From Pyropia haitanensis (lineage: Eukaryota > Rhodophyta > Bangiophyceae > Bangiales > Bangiaceae): a stretch of DNA of 64,000 nucleotides. The notes under the pieces were generated by a model, which searched no databases, had not been told where the DNA came from, and saw only the letters and a list, made by a program, of their open reading frames with translations. Shown here one piece after another: positions 32,901 through 45,612 of this stretch (position 1 is the first letter of the stretch; each line of letters opens with the position of its first letter). The translations under genes and the position numbers were made by a program. The stretch lies in contig SDUX01000002.1 of assembly GCA_008729055.1 (NCBI GenBank), positions 1,660,066-1,724,065 on the forward strand. Reading direction: 5' to 3'.

Positions 32901-33791
32901 TTACTCGCCCTTCCTTCCCGCTGCCGACGGCACGCGCCGCGTGGCGCCCGCGCCACCAGCCGCCTTGCGCCGCCGCGCGGTGGTGGTCGACGTGGCGGCG
33001 CCCTTGGCCCCTCCCCCCTCCCCCGCCGCCGTCACTGGCGCCGCGGCCACAGCCGCGGACGTGCCCGCCGCACCGGCGGGCGCGTCTGCGTCCGCGTCCG
33101 CGTCGGCCCCCGCGTCGGGCGGGGTGCCGGTGAGCATGGCGAGCAGCGGGTTGGCCTCAGGCTTGAACGGCCGCGCCAGCGCGTCCACCGCGGGCCGCCC
33201 CAGGACGTGGAGCTGGAAGAGGGGCTCGTCCAGCAGCCGCGCCAGCCCCGTCGCCGACGTAATCACCAGCGGGTTGAGGCTGCCCATCTTGAGGTGGAAC
33301 ACCGACAGGAGGAGGGCGTTGAAGAGGAGGCCCCGCCGGACCGTCGCGAGCACCGACAGGTCGTACTCCTCGGTGGTCATGACCTGCGGTTCGGCGGCTG
33401 CCGCGGCCGCGGCACCACGCGGCTTACGGCGCCCGCCGGCGGTGGTGGCGTCGACGGTGGCGTCCACCTCCTCCTCTGCCGACGCGTCGCCCTCCTTGGC
33501 CGCCGCCCCCGCCGCCGACGCGTCCGCGTCTGCGTCCGCGTCGGGGGCGGGCTCAGACAGCGCCGCGAACGGGCTGGCCGGCTTGGGCGGCACCGTCACC
33601 GTGCCGCCCTCCTTCTTGGCCAAAATGCGTGACCGGATGTACAGCTGCACCGACAGGGAGATGGCCATGTAGATGACAAAGATCACGCGGCAGATGGCCA
33701 CGACGCGCGCGTCGGTCTGGTCCACCTTTTTGAGCAGCGATATCGCCCCAAAGGTGATGATCATCTGCTTGACGCCGCCGGGGAGCGCCAT
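32901..33791 (-). CDS. PHO88: PHO88/SND3 family ER membrane protein, 296 aa
   Basis: Endoplasmic reticulum membrane protein of the Pho88 family, known in yeast as SND3 (SRP-independent targeting) and earlier linked to phosphate transport. ATG at 33789-33791 and TAA at 32901-32903; frame intact. N-terminal hydrophobic helices lie at residues ~8-22 and ~28-50 (VAICRVIFVIYMAISLSVQL), as in yeast Pho88. The conserved second block, TTEEYDLSVLATVRRGLLFN, is followed by FHLKMGSLNPLVITS, EPLFQLHVLGRPA and RPFKP, corresponding closely to the yeast segment ending in HLFGKPA and RPFK. Unusual for the family are an Asp/Ala/Glu-rich insert between the two parts and an Ala/Thr/Arg-rich C-terminal tail of about 60 residues. 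Role in protein targeting to the ER is taken from the family. Confidence 0.82.
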   Translation of the reverse strand: MALPGGVKQMIITFGAISLLKKVDQTDARVVAICRVIFVIYMAISLSVQLYIRSRILAKKEGGTVTVPPKPASPFAALSEPAPDADADADASAAGAAAKEGDASAEEEVDATVDATTAGGRRKPRGAAAAAAAEPQVMTTEEYDLSVLATVRRGLLFNALLLSVFHLKMGSLNPLVITSATGLARLLDEPLFQLHVLGRPAVDALARPFKPEANPLLAMLTGTPPDAGADADADADAPAGAAGTSAAVAAAPVTAAGEGGGAKGAATSTTTARRRKAAGGAGATRRVPSAAGRKGE

Positions 33792-34890
33792 GGCTGCAGC
33801 GACCGGGGGGGGGAAACCGACGCCGACGTAGAGAAGGGATAGGGGGCGGGGGGGAGTGAGGGGGAGGGGGCGGGAGGCGGAAGCAAACAACCGAGCTCCG
33901 TCTCCCGCCAACGGCAATGGGGCCAACGGCAAGAGGCGACGGCGCGTGAAGCGGGGTGGAGAACACAGACACCTACCGTCGGAGAAGGCGGCGTAGGCGA
34001 CGAAAGGGAGGGAGAGGGAAGGGGCGGGGACGAAGAAGGACGATGAAGGGCACGTGAGAGGTCTGGACGGGGTTGCGGTGGAGCAGTGGGTAGACGCTGG
34101 TGGTCGTTGGCGGGAGCCGGCTCGGACAGCAGGGTCTGTCACCCCTCCGCACGTGCACCACCGCCGGCGGGGTCTGTCTGGGCCTGCCACCGTCGCGCGT
34201 CAGCGCATGGGGCCCGCTCGCGCGGGTGGCCGTCGCAGCGAGCGCTTGTGGCGCGGTGGATGGCACACTGCGAGCGGTCAAACGGACTTTCTCTCCGCCA
34301 GCCACACCGTCGACGACCGAATTGCAGCTCGCTGACACTATCACAAATTAAAAACGAATGTATGACACGGAGAATAAGGTCCATAGGCCAAATTGTGTCA
34401 TGGTTCCAACTCGTAGCAATCGATTTGCGACGGCGGGCCTCTGATCCGAACACCCGCCGCCGTCGTCACCTCGAAGCACCTTCTTCATTCGACGTGGCCT
34501 CGTCGCCGAGCACTGCGCCATCGCTTCCGACCCAGTGGCGCTCTCTGTCGTCTCGTGCGGTCACCCTGTTGGTTGTGGTGTTTTCCAAAATGAAGGGGCC
34601 ATGATCCATGATGAATGCCACACCATGAGCATCCCCGTCGGTGAACTACCTGTTGGCCCCCGCGGTGGCCACTGCTTGTTCTGGTCTTGCAAGTGCTTGC
34701 GCCGCCGTCGTGGGTGCGGGTTGGTTGCCACAGAAGACGACGTTGTCAAGGTCTGACGGTCTGTGATCTCCCGATGTACGGGGTTCCCGCCTCGGCATGT
34801 TGCTGGGATCCACGCCACCTACGGTACGTTTTTCCCGCTCACTCTCCCGCCCCCCTCCCGATGTGCCGCCACTGTGCGTCCCCCTCCTGG

Positions 34891-34987
34891 TTCTCCTTGA
34901 TGATCACGTACTTGCACCACTCTATACGGCCACGGCCGGCTGCTGATATTCAAGTTAACCACACCATCTTTCGGCTGAGAGAACCGC
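34891..34987. repeat. Diverged duplicate, copy 1
   Basis: Begins TTCTCCTTGATGATCACG and ends ATCTTTCGGCTGAGAGAAC. Most positions match 35277-35372. It is preceded by GTACGT and a pyrimidine-rich stretch, but no AG directly precedes it. Confidence 0.75.
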
Positions 34988-35276
34988 TCGTCTCCGCGTG
35001 TTGCACTGCCATGACGTCGCTCTTGGACGTGTCGTTAACCCACTTCTTTTTCGACCCTCTGCCGTCGCTCCCTTGATGTACCTGCTCGACGCACGACCCT
35101 CTTCTGGTGACCCCGTAGCTGGTCATGGTCGCAACGTCCCTGACCCTGTATGGTGCGTGTGAAGGACGCTGGCTGGTGTCGCCCTGCTGCGCAGGTACGT
35201 GCAACCACACCCATTCCTGCTACCCCTCTGACCCCCTCTCGCTGTGCCGCCGCCCCCCCCTCCCCCTTCCCCTCAG

Positions 35277-35372
35277 TTCTCCTTGATGAGCACGCACTTG
35301 CACCACTCCGAACGGCCACGGCCGGATGTGGATATCAAGCATCCAACACCATCTTTCGGCTGAGAGAACGCC
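35277..35372. repeat. Diverged duplicate, copy 2
   Basis: Second copy of 34891-34987. The 82 bases before it (35195-35276) begin GTACGT, are pyrimidine-rich and end CCCCTCAG, a complete GT-AG intron signature on the plus strand. The minus strand of this copy also has an open frame (ending SEWCKCVLIKEN), so the coding strand is unclear. Confidence 0.75.
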
Positions 35373-36563
35373 CACTCGCGCGTCCCTGTCTGCTCCGCAA
35401 CTATATCGTCCGCTGTGGGTTCATGTGACTGACCCGCTTCTGTGCTGCCCTGCCCTATTGCTCCCTGGTTGTACCGTTTCGGCATGCGTTCTCGTGCGGT
35501 GCTGATTGATATCGCAAGGCTGGCCGACGACTCACGGTACTCAACCTGGCCAGCTGGACGTGCGGCGCTGCGGTTGATGCCTCCCTTGGGCGCAGGTACG
35601 TGTTCGCCCCTGCCGACTCCTTGCGCCCCGCCCCCCTTCCCATTCTCGCCCCGCTCTCTCCCCTCCTCCCCCCCCCCGCCGTTGTTTCGATGATTAAACA
35701 AACGATTCATGCACCACTATCGGAGCGGTGGGGCCCCCGACCGTGCGCTCTGGCGCGCGGTCAGAGGCTTCTCCCTTGACGCACACTATCCCGGCGTCTT
35801 CACGTCATGGATGAGAGACACGCACCCGACTCTTGAGCGCGCGCACGCTCGGTTCTACGCGGCGCGTAGTGCGCGCGCACCTCCGGACGCTTCTCGCAAG
35901 ACTGCGTCTCCGCTGTGTCCCACCGGCGGCTGATCGCGGGCAGCCTCAGCTAACCCCCCCCGCTGGCGTTGGTCGTTTTTCTTTCCTCTCGGGGGTGGCC
36001 ATGTGTTGCTCTGCTGATGCACTTTTGATGTCGGTGTAGCAGATGTGGAGCGCACCACGCGTGGGATTACGGAAGTGTCGCTTGGGGGAGAGGCCGGTCG
36101 CTCTGTTCTTGTGTCGCTGGCCTGCATGGCCTCTTCCTGTCACCTCGTTCGCCCCTCCCTGCCCTTGCGCGGCAACGTCACGAGTCGCCAGTGCGTTGCG
36201 GGTGGTGTGGTTTAGGATATAAGAAGTCCGCTTCGTTCCCTGTGACAAAGCGTCAGTGCACGCATGCTTCACACACTCCCTGTGGCTCGCGACGGCATTG
36301 TTCTACCCGCCACAACGCACTGACCAAATCCACCACAGGCCGGCGCGTTCACGCGGCTCCCGACACGACACACACGCGGCGCCCCAACGGCGCCAGCCGC
36401 AGCGAGCTGTACGGCCTACCGACAAACGCGGCTGCGCGATCCCCTAGCAGCACGTCCCCCGACAAACACACCAAAACGCCCCCAGCGTTCCCCCCCCCCC
36501 ACCAGCAAACAGACAAACACACAAAACAGCGCCCCCACCGCCTCCCGCCCCCCCCCCCCCCCC

Positions 36564-39500
36564 TCAGTCCACCACATCGTGGTCCCACTCGTCGAGCACG
36601 TCCAGCAGCACGTCGGCGGTGCTGCCGAGCCAGCCGACCGCCCCCCCCGCCGCGACAAACGCGTCCGACACGGCCGCGCGGAGCCGAAAAAAGCCGACCA
36701 CGTCCCCCGCCCGCCACCGGCCGAGCGCGTAGAGGAGGACCGTCGCGGCCGCGACGCCGCCCGCCGCAATGACGCGGCCGACGGCCGCGTCGGGCAGCTC
36801 CGCGTCGTCGGCAACGGCGGCGGCGGCGGCGGCACCGGCGGCGCCCCCGCCGGGCGGCCCCGCGGCGGCGGCGGCGGCGGCGGCGGCGGGGGCGCCCCCC
36901 CCCAGGGCCCCCCCCCCCGCCCCCCCCCGCCGCCCTCGTCGCCGCCGCCCCGCCCAAACCGCGCCGCGTCGTCTGCGATCAGCCGCATGAGCGTGGGCGG
37001 CAGCTCGGCGAGCGCCGCCGCCGCCGCCGCGTCGGCGACGAGCGCCTTGCGCGCGACCGACGCGGGCGCCGCGGCGACCGCGGCGGCCAGCCGCAGCAGC
37101 GCCGCGAGGCCCGCGTCCCGCGCCGCCGCGGCGGTCGCGCGCGCCACCGCCGCGTCGGCGGGCGGCAGGTTGTCCGCGGCCGCCGCCGCGGCGTCGCCGG
37201 CAGTGGCACCCGCGTCGCCGCCGCCGCCGCCGCCGCCGCCGCGGGACGCGCCGCCGCCGGGCGCCCCCCCCACGGCCAGCAGCCGCGGCGGCCGCCGCGG
37301 CGGCGCGGCCACGAGGGCGGTCAGCCGCGCCAGCAGCGCCGCGGCGACGAGGCCCGTCGCGACGGGGGCGGCGAGGCAGGTCGCGACGCGGGCGGCGGTC
37401 TCGGCCGCCAGCGGCCGCCGCGTCACGTCGGCGAGGCCCGCGGCGGCGGCGGGCGTCAGCTCCCCCCGCCCGGCGGCAGCGTCGAGGGCCGACGCGACGG
37501 CGAGGACCTCCCCTTCGGGGTGCACCGCCACCGCGCTGCCGCCCGCAATCGCCACCGTCAGCGCCACGAGGAGCGAGCCGTACTCGCCGCCGCCGCCGCC
37601 GCCGCCGCCGCTGCCGCCGCCGTCCACGGCGCCGCCGCCGCGCCGCGCCGCGGGCGCCGCCGACGCCTCGGCGTACCGCTCGACGAGCGCGTCGGCCAGC
37701 TGCCCGTACCGGTCGGCGCTGTCGCCGACCGCGGCGCGGAGGTGGGCGGTCGGCTCTGGCTGCGGGGGCGTCCAGTCGTCGGGCCCGGTCGCGTCAAAGA
37801 TGGACTGCACCCGCCCGTCGGGCCGGCGGCCGCCGTACGAGTCGGCCGCGCGGAGCGCGTCGATGGCGGCCGCGGCGTCGGCGTCAAAGGCGGCGGACCA
37901 GGCGCCCTGCGCGTCCCACACCTTGCGCTTGACGTCGAGCGGGAGGCCCACGTAGGGGGGTTTGGCAGGCGCCGACGCGGCCAGCTCCAGCAGCAGCTCG
38001 TCGGGCGGGTCGGGCAGGTGCACGAGCAGCGCCGTCGGCACGGGGGCGAGCAGGGGGGTGGATAGGTAGGGGAACGACGCGACCAGGAGGGCCACCATGG
38101 CCTCGTGCGTGACGGGCGGGAGGGAGAGGGTGCCGCCGCCGTGGGCGTGGTGGCCCCCGCCGCCGCCGCCCCCCGCGCTGACGGCGATGGCGGTGACGAG
38201 CTTGTCCACCATGTACGTCACCACCATTTGGTGCGCCTCTGCCTGCGACAGCCCCGAAGCGGTGATGAGGTCCAGCGCCGGCCTCGTCCACGCCGGCAGG
38301 CTGTGGGCGGCTTGGAAGGCCGCCACAAACATGGTCGGCTGCAAGTCGGCAGACGACAGGCGGTCGTACAGGTAGCGCTTGCCTTCCACCCCAATCAGCG
38401 GCGAGGTGGTCACCGCAACGGGGCTGCCCGCCGCCGTTGAGTCGTCCAAGGCGGGCGACCGTGGCGCCGAGTCCCCGCCAGAGGGGTCGTCGTCGCCCGG
38501 CCCGCCGCCGTCGCCATCAAACACGTCCCCGTCGTCATCATCGCGCATGGCGTCGTCCTCGTCGGCGCCCCCGGCGCCATCGCCACCGCCGTCTGCCACG
38601 CCATTCGCAGCGGCGCCCCCACCGTCAGGAGGACCCCCACGAGGGGGTGACGGCACGTCACCGCCAGCGTCGTCCATGGCATCGTCGCCGAGCGGGTCGT
38701 CGCCCACGGCTGCCGCCAATGCCTCTGCTGGCAAAACAGCCGCTGGCCGGTCGGTGCCGGCGGCAGCAGCACCAACGGGCGTTGATGGTAGCCGAGAACC
38801 CGAAACAGGCGTCGGCGCCGGCGTCGGCGCTGGCGGCAGCGTCGGCGTCGACGCGGGCCCGGCGCGGGCGGAACCCGTGGGCGCCCCGCGGCCACCACCG
38901 CCACCCCCTGTGGCACCCTCATCGGGAGACGCCGTCGCCCTGCCAGCCTCCTCACCACGCGGGGCCACCTCCCCCCCACCGTCAGTGGCCGCCCGCTCCA
39001 CCAGAGACCCCTTGGACTGGCCCGTGACGGCGACTGCCGGCGGCCCCGCCGCCGTCGCCGACGCCACCCCGCCCGGCAGGGCGGCGGTGGACGGCGCCGA
39101 CGTGGACGGCGTGGCCGGTGCAGTGGTGGCCGGCGCCGACGGCGCCGCCGTGACCAGGGCGGGAGCCACCACGGGCGGCGGCGCGCTCGCCGCCGGCGGG
39201 GGAGCAGGGGGCGCCACCCGTGGCGGCTCCGCGGGGAGTCCACCCGGCACGGCAGCCCCGGTGGGCGCGGCGGCAGCCCCGGTGGGCGCGGCGGCAGCCC
39301 CGGCGGGCGCGACGGCAGCCCCGGTGGGCGCGACGGCAGCCCCGGAGCGCGACACCGCACGTCCGGTGGGCACGACCGCAGCACCAGTGGGCGCGGCGGC
39401 AGCATCGGTGGGCGCCGCCGCCGCCTTGGTTGGCGCGCCGACCGCCCCGGGCGGTGCGACGGCGGCCGCCGCGGCAGCGTGCGGGGCAGCCGGCGGCGCA

Positions 39501-42500
39501 GCCGGCGGGGCAGCCGACACTGACGACGCGGCCGCGGCCGCGGCCGCCGCGGCGGCCGCCGCCGCGGCGGCCGACGGCGCCGGCGGCGGCGCCGCCGACG
39601 CCGCATCGGCGGCAGCCGCCACCGCCGCACGCCCCGCCGCGGTCATGGCGGCGCCGCCCGGCGGGGCGCGGCCGGCGCCGCCCCCCGCGGCCGGCGCGGC
39701 CAACGCCGCCGCGGCCGACGCGGGCGGCCGCGCCGCGGCCGCCGCCAGTGGCGCGGCCGCCGCCGCGGCGGCGGGCGCGCCGGGCGGCGGCGGCGGCGCC
39801 GCCGCCACCCCCGCGGCGGTCGGCGCCGACCGAGCCGCCGCCGCCGGCCCGGATGCACCCGCCGGGGCGGCCGACGGGCGTGCCGCCGGCGGTGGCGCCA
39901 CGCCGGGCCCGGCGGGGCCCGGGCCACGCGCCGCCGCCTCGGCCGCGGCCGCGGCCGCCGGCGTCGGCCGGCCGGCCGCGGCGGCCGTCGCGGACGGGGC
40001 CCCCCCGCGGGCGCCGCTGCCGCGGCCGCCGCCGCCCGCCGCGGGCGGCGGCGGGGCGACGGCGGGCGGCGGCGGCCGCGGCGGATCGGCGGCCGCGGCG
40101 GGCGGCGCCGGCGGCGCCGTCGAGGGCGCAGCCGCCACCCGCGGCGGCGGGGGGCTCGGCGCCGCCGCGGGCGTTGGCGGTGCGGCGGTCGCCGCCGCGG
40201 GCGGTGGCGGTGCGGCGGGCGCCGCCGCGGGCGTTGGCGGTGCGGCGGTCGCCGCCGCGGGCGGTGGCGGTGCGGCGGGCGCTGCCGCGGTGCGCGGCGC
40301 CGCCGCCGTCGACGGCGGCGGTGGCGGCGTCGTCGGCGGTGGCGGCGTCGTCGGCAGTGGCGGCGTCGTCGGCGGCGGCGACGTTGGCGGTGCGGCGCCA
40401 GCCGGCGCTCCCGCGGCGGCCAGACCGACGCGGGCGGCGCCCGTCGACGCGGCGGTGGCGGCAGAGGGTGCGGCCGCCGACGGCGGCGGCGGCGGCGGCG
40501 CCAACGCGGCCACACCCGCCGGCACTGGCGGCGGCGGCACGGCCGTGGCGGCGGCAGCGGCGGTGGCGACGGGCGGCGCGGCGGGGCCGGCGGCGAGGTT
40601 GGCCGCGGCGGCGGCGGTCGCGGCGGCCGGCGCGGCCGGCGGGGAGGCTGGCGGCGCCGACGCGGCCGCCGGCACGGCACGGGCGGCGGGCGGGGGGGGC
40701 GCCACGCCCGCACGGGCGGGTGCCGCCAATGGGGCCGCCGGTTGCGGTGGTGTGGGAGGCCGGGGCGGGCCGGCGGCCGCCGCGGGCGGTGGGGCGGCCG
40801 CCGGGGACGGCGGCGCGGCCGCCGGGGACGGCGGCGCGGCCGGCGGGGACGGCGGCGCGGCCGGCGGGGACGGCGGCGCGGCCGACGGGGGCGGCCGTGT
40901 GGCCGACGGGGGAGGCCGTGTGGCCGACAGGGGAGGCCGTGTGGCCGACGGGGACGGTGGTGCAGCCGAGGGGGGCGCCCGTGTGGCAGACCGCGACGGT
41001 GGTGTGGCCGACGGGGGCGGCCGTGGGCCGGGCCGAGACGGTGGTGCCGCCAATGGGGGCGGCCCAGCGGCTGGCGGGGACGGAGGTGCGGCCGGCGCCA
41101 ACGGTCGGGTGGCAGCCACAGATCCGGGCGCGCCAGACGCGGGCGCGGCGACCGTCGACGGTGCTGGCGCGGCGACCGTTGCGGGTGTGGCCGCCGCCGA
41201 CGTTGACGGCGCGGCCGCGGCCGCCGCCGACGGCACGGGCGGGGCGACCGTCAAAGACGCTGGCGCGGCGACCGTCGAGGGCGCGGCCGACGCCACCGCC
41301 GAGGGCGCGGCCGCTGCCGCCATTGACGACGCGGGCGGGGCGTCGGTCGAGGACTTGGGGGCGGCCTCTGTCGATGGCGCGGGCGACGCGGCTGCGTCAG
41401 CTGTCGCGGCATTCGTCGCGGGGCAATCGCCTATTGACGTAGGCGGGGCGGCTGCCGCCGCCGCCGCCGCCGCCGCCGCCACCGCCGCCGCCTCGCTTGG
41501 CGCCGTGGCGGCATTGCGGGAGCGGCTCACTGCCGCTGCACGCCCGCCGTCCGCTGCCACCGACGCTGGGCCGGCACGCGGGACGGGCCCGCCCGCGGTT
41601 GGCGCGGCGGCGGCCTCTGCCGGCCGCACGCCACCCGCCGGGGCGGGCGGTCCCGCGGGCGCGCCGCCGCCGTCGGTGACGCCGCCGCCGCCGCCGCCGC
41701 CGCCGCTGCCGCCGCTGCCGCCGCCGCCAGTACCGCGGCGCCCACTGACCACGGCGGCCGCGTCGCGTGGCGCGGCGGGGGGCGACCCGCCGCCGGCGGG
41801 CGCGTCCACGTCCATCGCACCGCCGCCGGCGTCTGGCGCGGCGGCGGCGGGCGCGGCCACGCCCGCGGCGCGGGTGGCCGCCGCCGTGGCGGCCCCAGGC
41901 GGGACGCCCGCCACCGCGGGGCGGTCCACCCCGGCCGGCGGGCCGCTGACCGCCGGGGTGTCCGCCGCGGCCGCCGGGTCCGCCGCGGGGGCGGCCGTGA
42001 GCGCGCGGGCGGTGGGCGCGGCTACCCCCGCAGGGGGGGTGTCCACCTCCATGGCGGCACCGGCTGGCGCGCCCGCCGCCGCTGGGCAGGTCACCGTGGG
42101 CGGTGGGCCGTCCACCGCCGAGGTGTTCACCCCAGCGGCCGTGTCTGCCATGGGAGCGACGCCCAGACGGACTGGCGCGTCCCCCACTGCCGGCGCCATC
42201 GCCGCGCCACTCTGCTCATCACTGGGCGGCACGTCGCGTGGCGCGCCGGCCGCGCCCACAACAGCGGGGCGAGCCCCATCAGCAGGTGCCAAGCAACCGC
42301 CACCGCCCGCAGGAGCACCCCCTGCCGTCGCCGCCACGGGCGGCTCCGCCCCCGCCTCGGCAGACCCGGCCGTGGCTGGCCCACCCCCGCCGCTGTCGAT
42401 CGCGCGGCCGGGTCTGTCCATCTCCTCTGCCAGTGTGCCCGCCGCAAGCACCGGCTGCGCCACCGCCGTGGCGGGCGCGGGGTGGGTGGGCATGTGCGTG

Positions 42501-45500
42501 GGGGGGGGCACCTCGGCAGCGGGAGCCGCTGCCTCACGCGCCGTCGCCAGGGGAAGCTGCTGCGCTGCGGGCGCCGCCTCCGCAGGCCGCACCACCTCGG
42601 AGCTGCTTTCGACGATGGCCGGCCCCGCCGCGGCCGCAGGTCGCCGAGACGCCAATGGCTCCATCGTCGGCGGGCGTGACGACGGCGCCAGAGGCTGTTT
42701 CGCAGCTGAAGCAGCGTCCTGCCCTGCTGAACCACCGGGCGCTCCCGCCGTGGCCGCTTTGTCTGCCTCTGGCGTTGCCGTCGCTACGAGCAAGGCCTCG
42801 GCCACGGGTGCCGCAGTCGCCTCGAGAACAGCCTCCGCCGCTGGTGCTGCCGCCACCTCGGGCACTACGGCAGACCCAGGCGTCACCGCCGCCCGATGCG
42901 CCCCCGTCGCCTTGGGCGCAGGTGTCACACCAGTTGAGCGCTCTGCCCCAGGCTGCACCGCCGCCTCGGAGGCCTTCCCTACATCAGTGGTGGCCTCTGC
43001 CAGAGGCACTCCCGCCGCCTCAGACTCAGCCCCCGTCACTGGCACCGCCGAATCATTGGGCGCCGGCACCACACCAGAAGATGTCGCAGCCCTACGCGCC
43101 GCTGCTGCGTCGGGGGTCGTCGCCAAACAAACGGAAGCCGTTACGCCAGGCGCTACCGCCGTGTCGGATTCAGCATCCGCCACTGGCACCGTCGCAGCCT
43201 TGGGCGCTGCCGCTGCACCAGTTGGGGCCACAGGCCCAGGCGCGACAGCCTCCTTGGGAGTGGCATCCACCAGTGGCACCGCTGCCGCCTCTGGCGTCGC
43301 CGTCGCGTCGTCTGCAACTGCCGTGCCTGGCGCCGCCTCCACTGTGGGCGCCGCCGCTGCAGCGGGCGCCGCAGCCCCTACGGGCACGGCCGCCGCCTCG
43401 AGCGAAACCGCGGTATCGGGTGCCACGGCGGCGTCCAGCGCTGCTGCCGGCTTGGGCGCCGCCACCGCTGCAGGCAACACCGCTGCCGTGGGCGCCGCCG
43501 CGGCCGCGGGCGCAACGTCCGCCATCCGTGCAGCAGCTGTATCGGACACCACCGCCTCATTAGTCACCGCCACCACCACGGGCATAGCCGCTGTGACGGG
43601 CGCTGCTGCGGCCTCTGGCAGGATGTCCGCCATCCGCGTACATTGTGCACCGGGCGCCACCGCTGCATCGGTTGCCGCGGCACCCACGGACACGGCCGCC
43701 TCCGCAAGCAAAACAGCCGCAGCGGGTGCCACCGCGGGTGCGGGCGGCGCCTCAACGACGGGCGTGTCAACCACCATGGGCACAGACCCCGCACCGGACG
43801 CACCCGCACCCCCAGTGACCACCACGGCATCGGGCGCGCCCGCCGCACCAGCTGCCGTCACCACAGCGGGCACAGCCGCCACAACGGGCGCCGCCACCAC
43901 AGTGGGCACCTCGACCTCCATGGGCACAGACCCCGCACCGGACGCGCCCGCACCGCCGGTGGCCACCACGGCATCGGGCGCGCCCGCCGCACCAGCTGCC
44001 GTCACCACAGCGGGCACAGCCGCCACAACGGGCGCCGCCACCACTGCGGGCGGCTCGACCACCTCGGGCACGGACCCCACATTGGACGCGCCGGCAGCCT
44101 CAGTCGGCACTGCCGCACTCGGTGCCACCACAGCTGCAGTCGTGGCCGTCGCCACAGCGGGCACAGCCTCCACCACGGGCGCCACAGCCAAGCCGGGCGC
44201 CGCCGCCAGTGCGGGCGCCTCGGCCACCATTGGCACAGCCGCCGCCTCGGGCGCACCCGCACCCTCGGTCGCCACCACCACACCGGGCGCGCCCGCCTCA
44301 CCCGTCGCCGTCGCCACGGCGGGTATGGCCCCCACCACGGGCGTTACCGCCGCCTCGGGCACCACCGACGCGGCGGATGCAGTCGGCGCAAGCCGTCGGC
44401 GGACCGCCGCGGGTGCAGCGCCCGCCGCAGCCGCCGCGGGTGCAGTGCCCGCCGCAGCCGCCGCCGCGACGGCCGGCCCGGCGGCCACCACCGCGGGCGC
44501 GGCCGCCAGCGCCGGCGCAGGTGTGGCCACGGGCGCACCGACGGTGGCCGCCGCAGCTGGCAGCGAGGGCAGAGGCCCCGCAGCCACAGACACCACGCAG
44601 GGCGGGACAGGACGGGCGAGCACGGTCACAGGGGGCACCCGCACCCCGCCCGACGCCTGCTCGACAGTCGGGGACCCGGCTGGTGCCGGCCGGACCGGCG
44701 CCCGCCGCGGGGATGCCGCCGCCACAGCCCGTTGTGGGGGGCCCGCCGCCGCCGCCGACGGCCCCCCGCGCGGCGGGCGCGCCCCCACAACGGGCTGCCG
44801 CGGTCTACCGTCAGGCGGCATGGCCACAGGCGCACCCGTGGCGGGCATGGACACAGCCGCCGCCGCTCGCAGCGTCGGCGCCGCCGCCACGGGCGACGGC
44901 GTCGCCACGGCCGGTGGCGCCGCCCCGGACGGCGGCGCCGCCAAGGCCGGCGGCGTCGCCGTGGCCGGCGGCGGCGTCACCACGGCCGGTGGCGGCGTCG
45001 CCACAACCGGCGGCGTCGCCACGGCCGGCGGCGTCGCCACAGCCCGCGGCGTCGCCACAGCCGGCGGCGTCGCCACAACCGGCGGCGTCGCCATGGCCGG
45101 CGGCTTCGCCACAGCCCGCGGCGTCGCCACAGCCGGCGGCGTCGCGACGGCCGGCGGCGTCACCACGGCCGGCGGTGGCGCTCCCGTCGGCGCTGCCGCC
45201 GCCGGGTCGGGAGGCGGCGCCAGGGCGGGCGGCGCCGTTGGCGCCCGCGGCCACCCCGCCGCCGTCGTTGCCGCTGTCGTGACCGCCGCGGCCGCGTCGG
45301 GCGTCGACGCCGTCGGCGGGGGTGTGGTCGCGCGTGGCGCCGCCGCCGCCGCCGCCGTGTCCGCCGCCGCCGCCGCGGGCGCGGCCGGGGTGCGCCCCGC
45401 CGCGGCCGGCCGCGTCCCGCCGGCCGCCGCGGGCATTGTCTGCGCCGGCGCCCCGCTGGAGGCGGCCGCCCCTGCCGGCGCCACCGCCGCGACCGCCGCC

Positions 45501-45580
45501 GCGGTCGGCGGGGTGGCCGGCGGGGTGGCCGGCGGGGTGGCCGGCGGGGGCGCCGCCACCCGCGGCGGCAACGGCGGTGA

Positions 45581-45612
<32 letters not shown>

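Larger units (their letters stand above)
33792..36563. other. Spacer with diverged duplicated segments
   Basis: The first 550 bases are the leader and promoter side of PHO88. From about 34300 to 36400 the sequence is much less GC-rich. It holds a diverged repeat at 34891-34987 and 35277-35372, three GTACGT sites at 34824, 35195 and 35597, and a TATA-like GATATAAG near 36215. No complete gene recognised. Confidence 0.45.
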
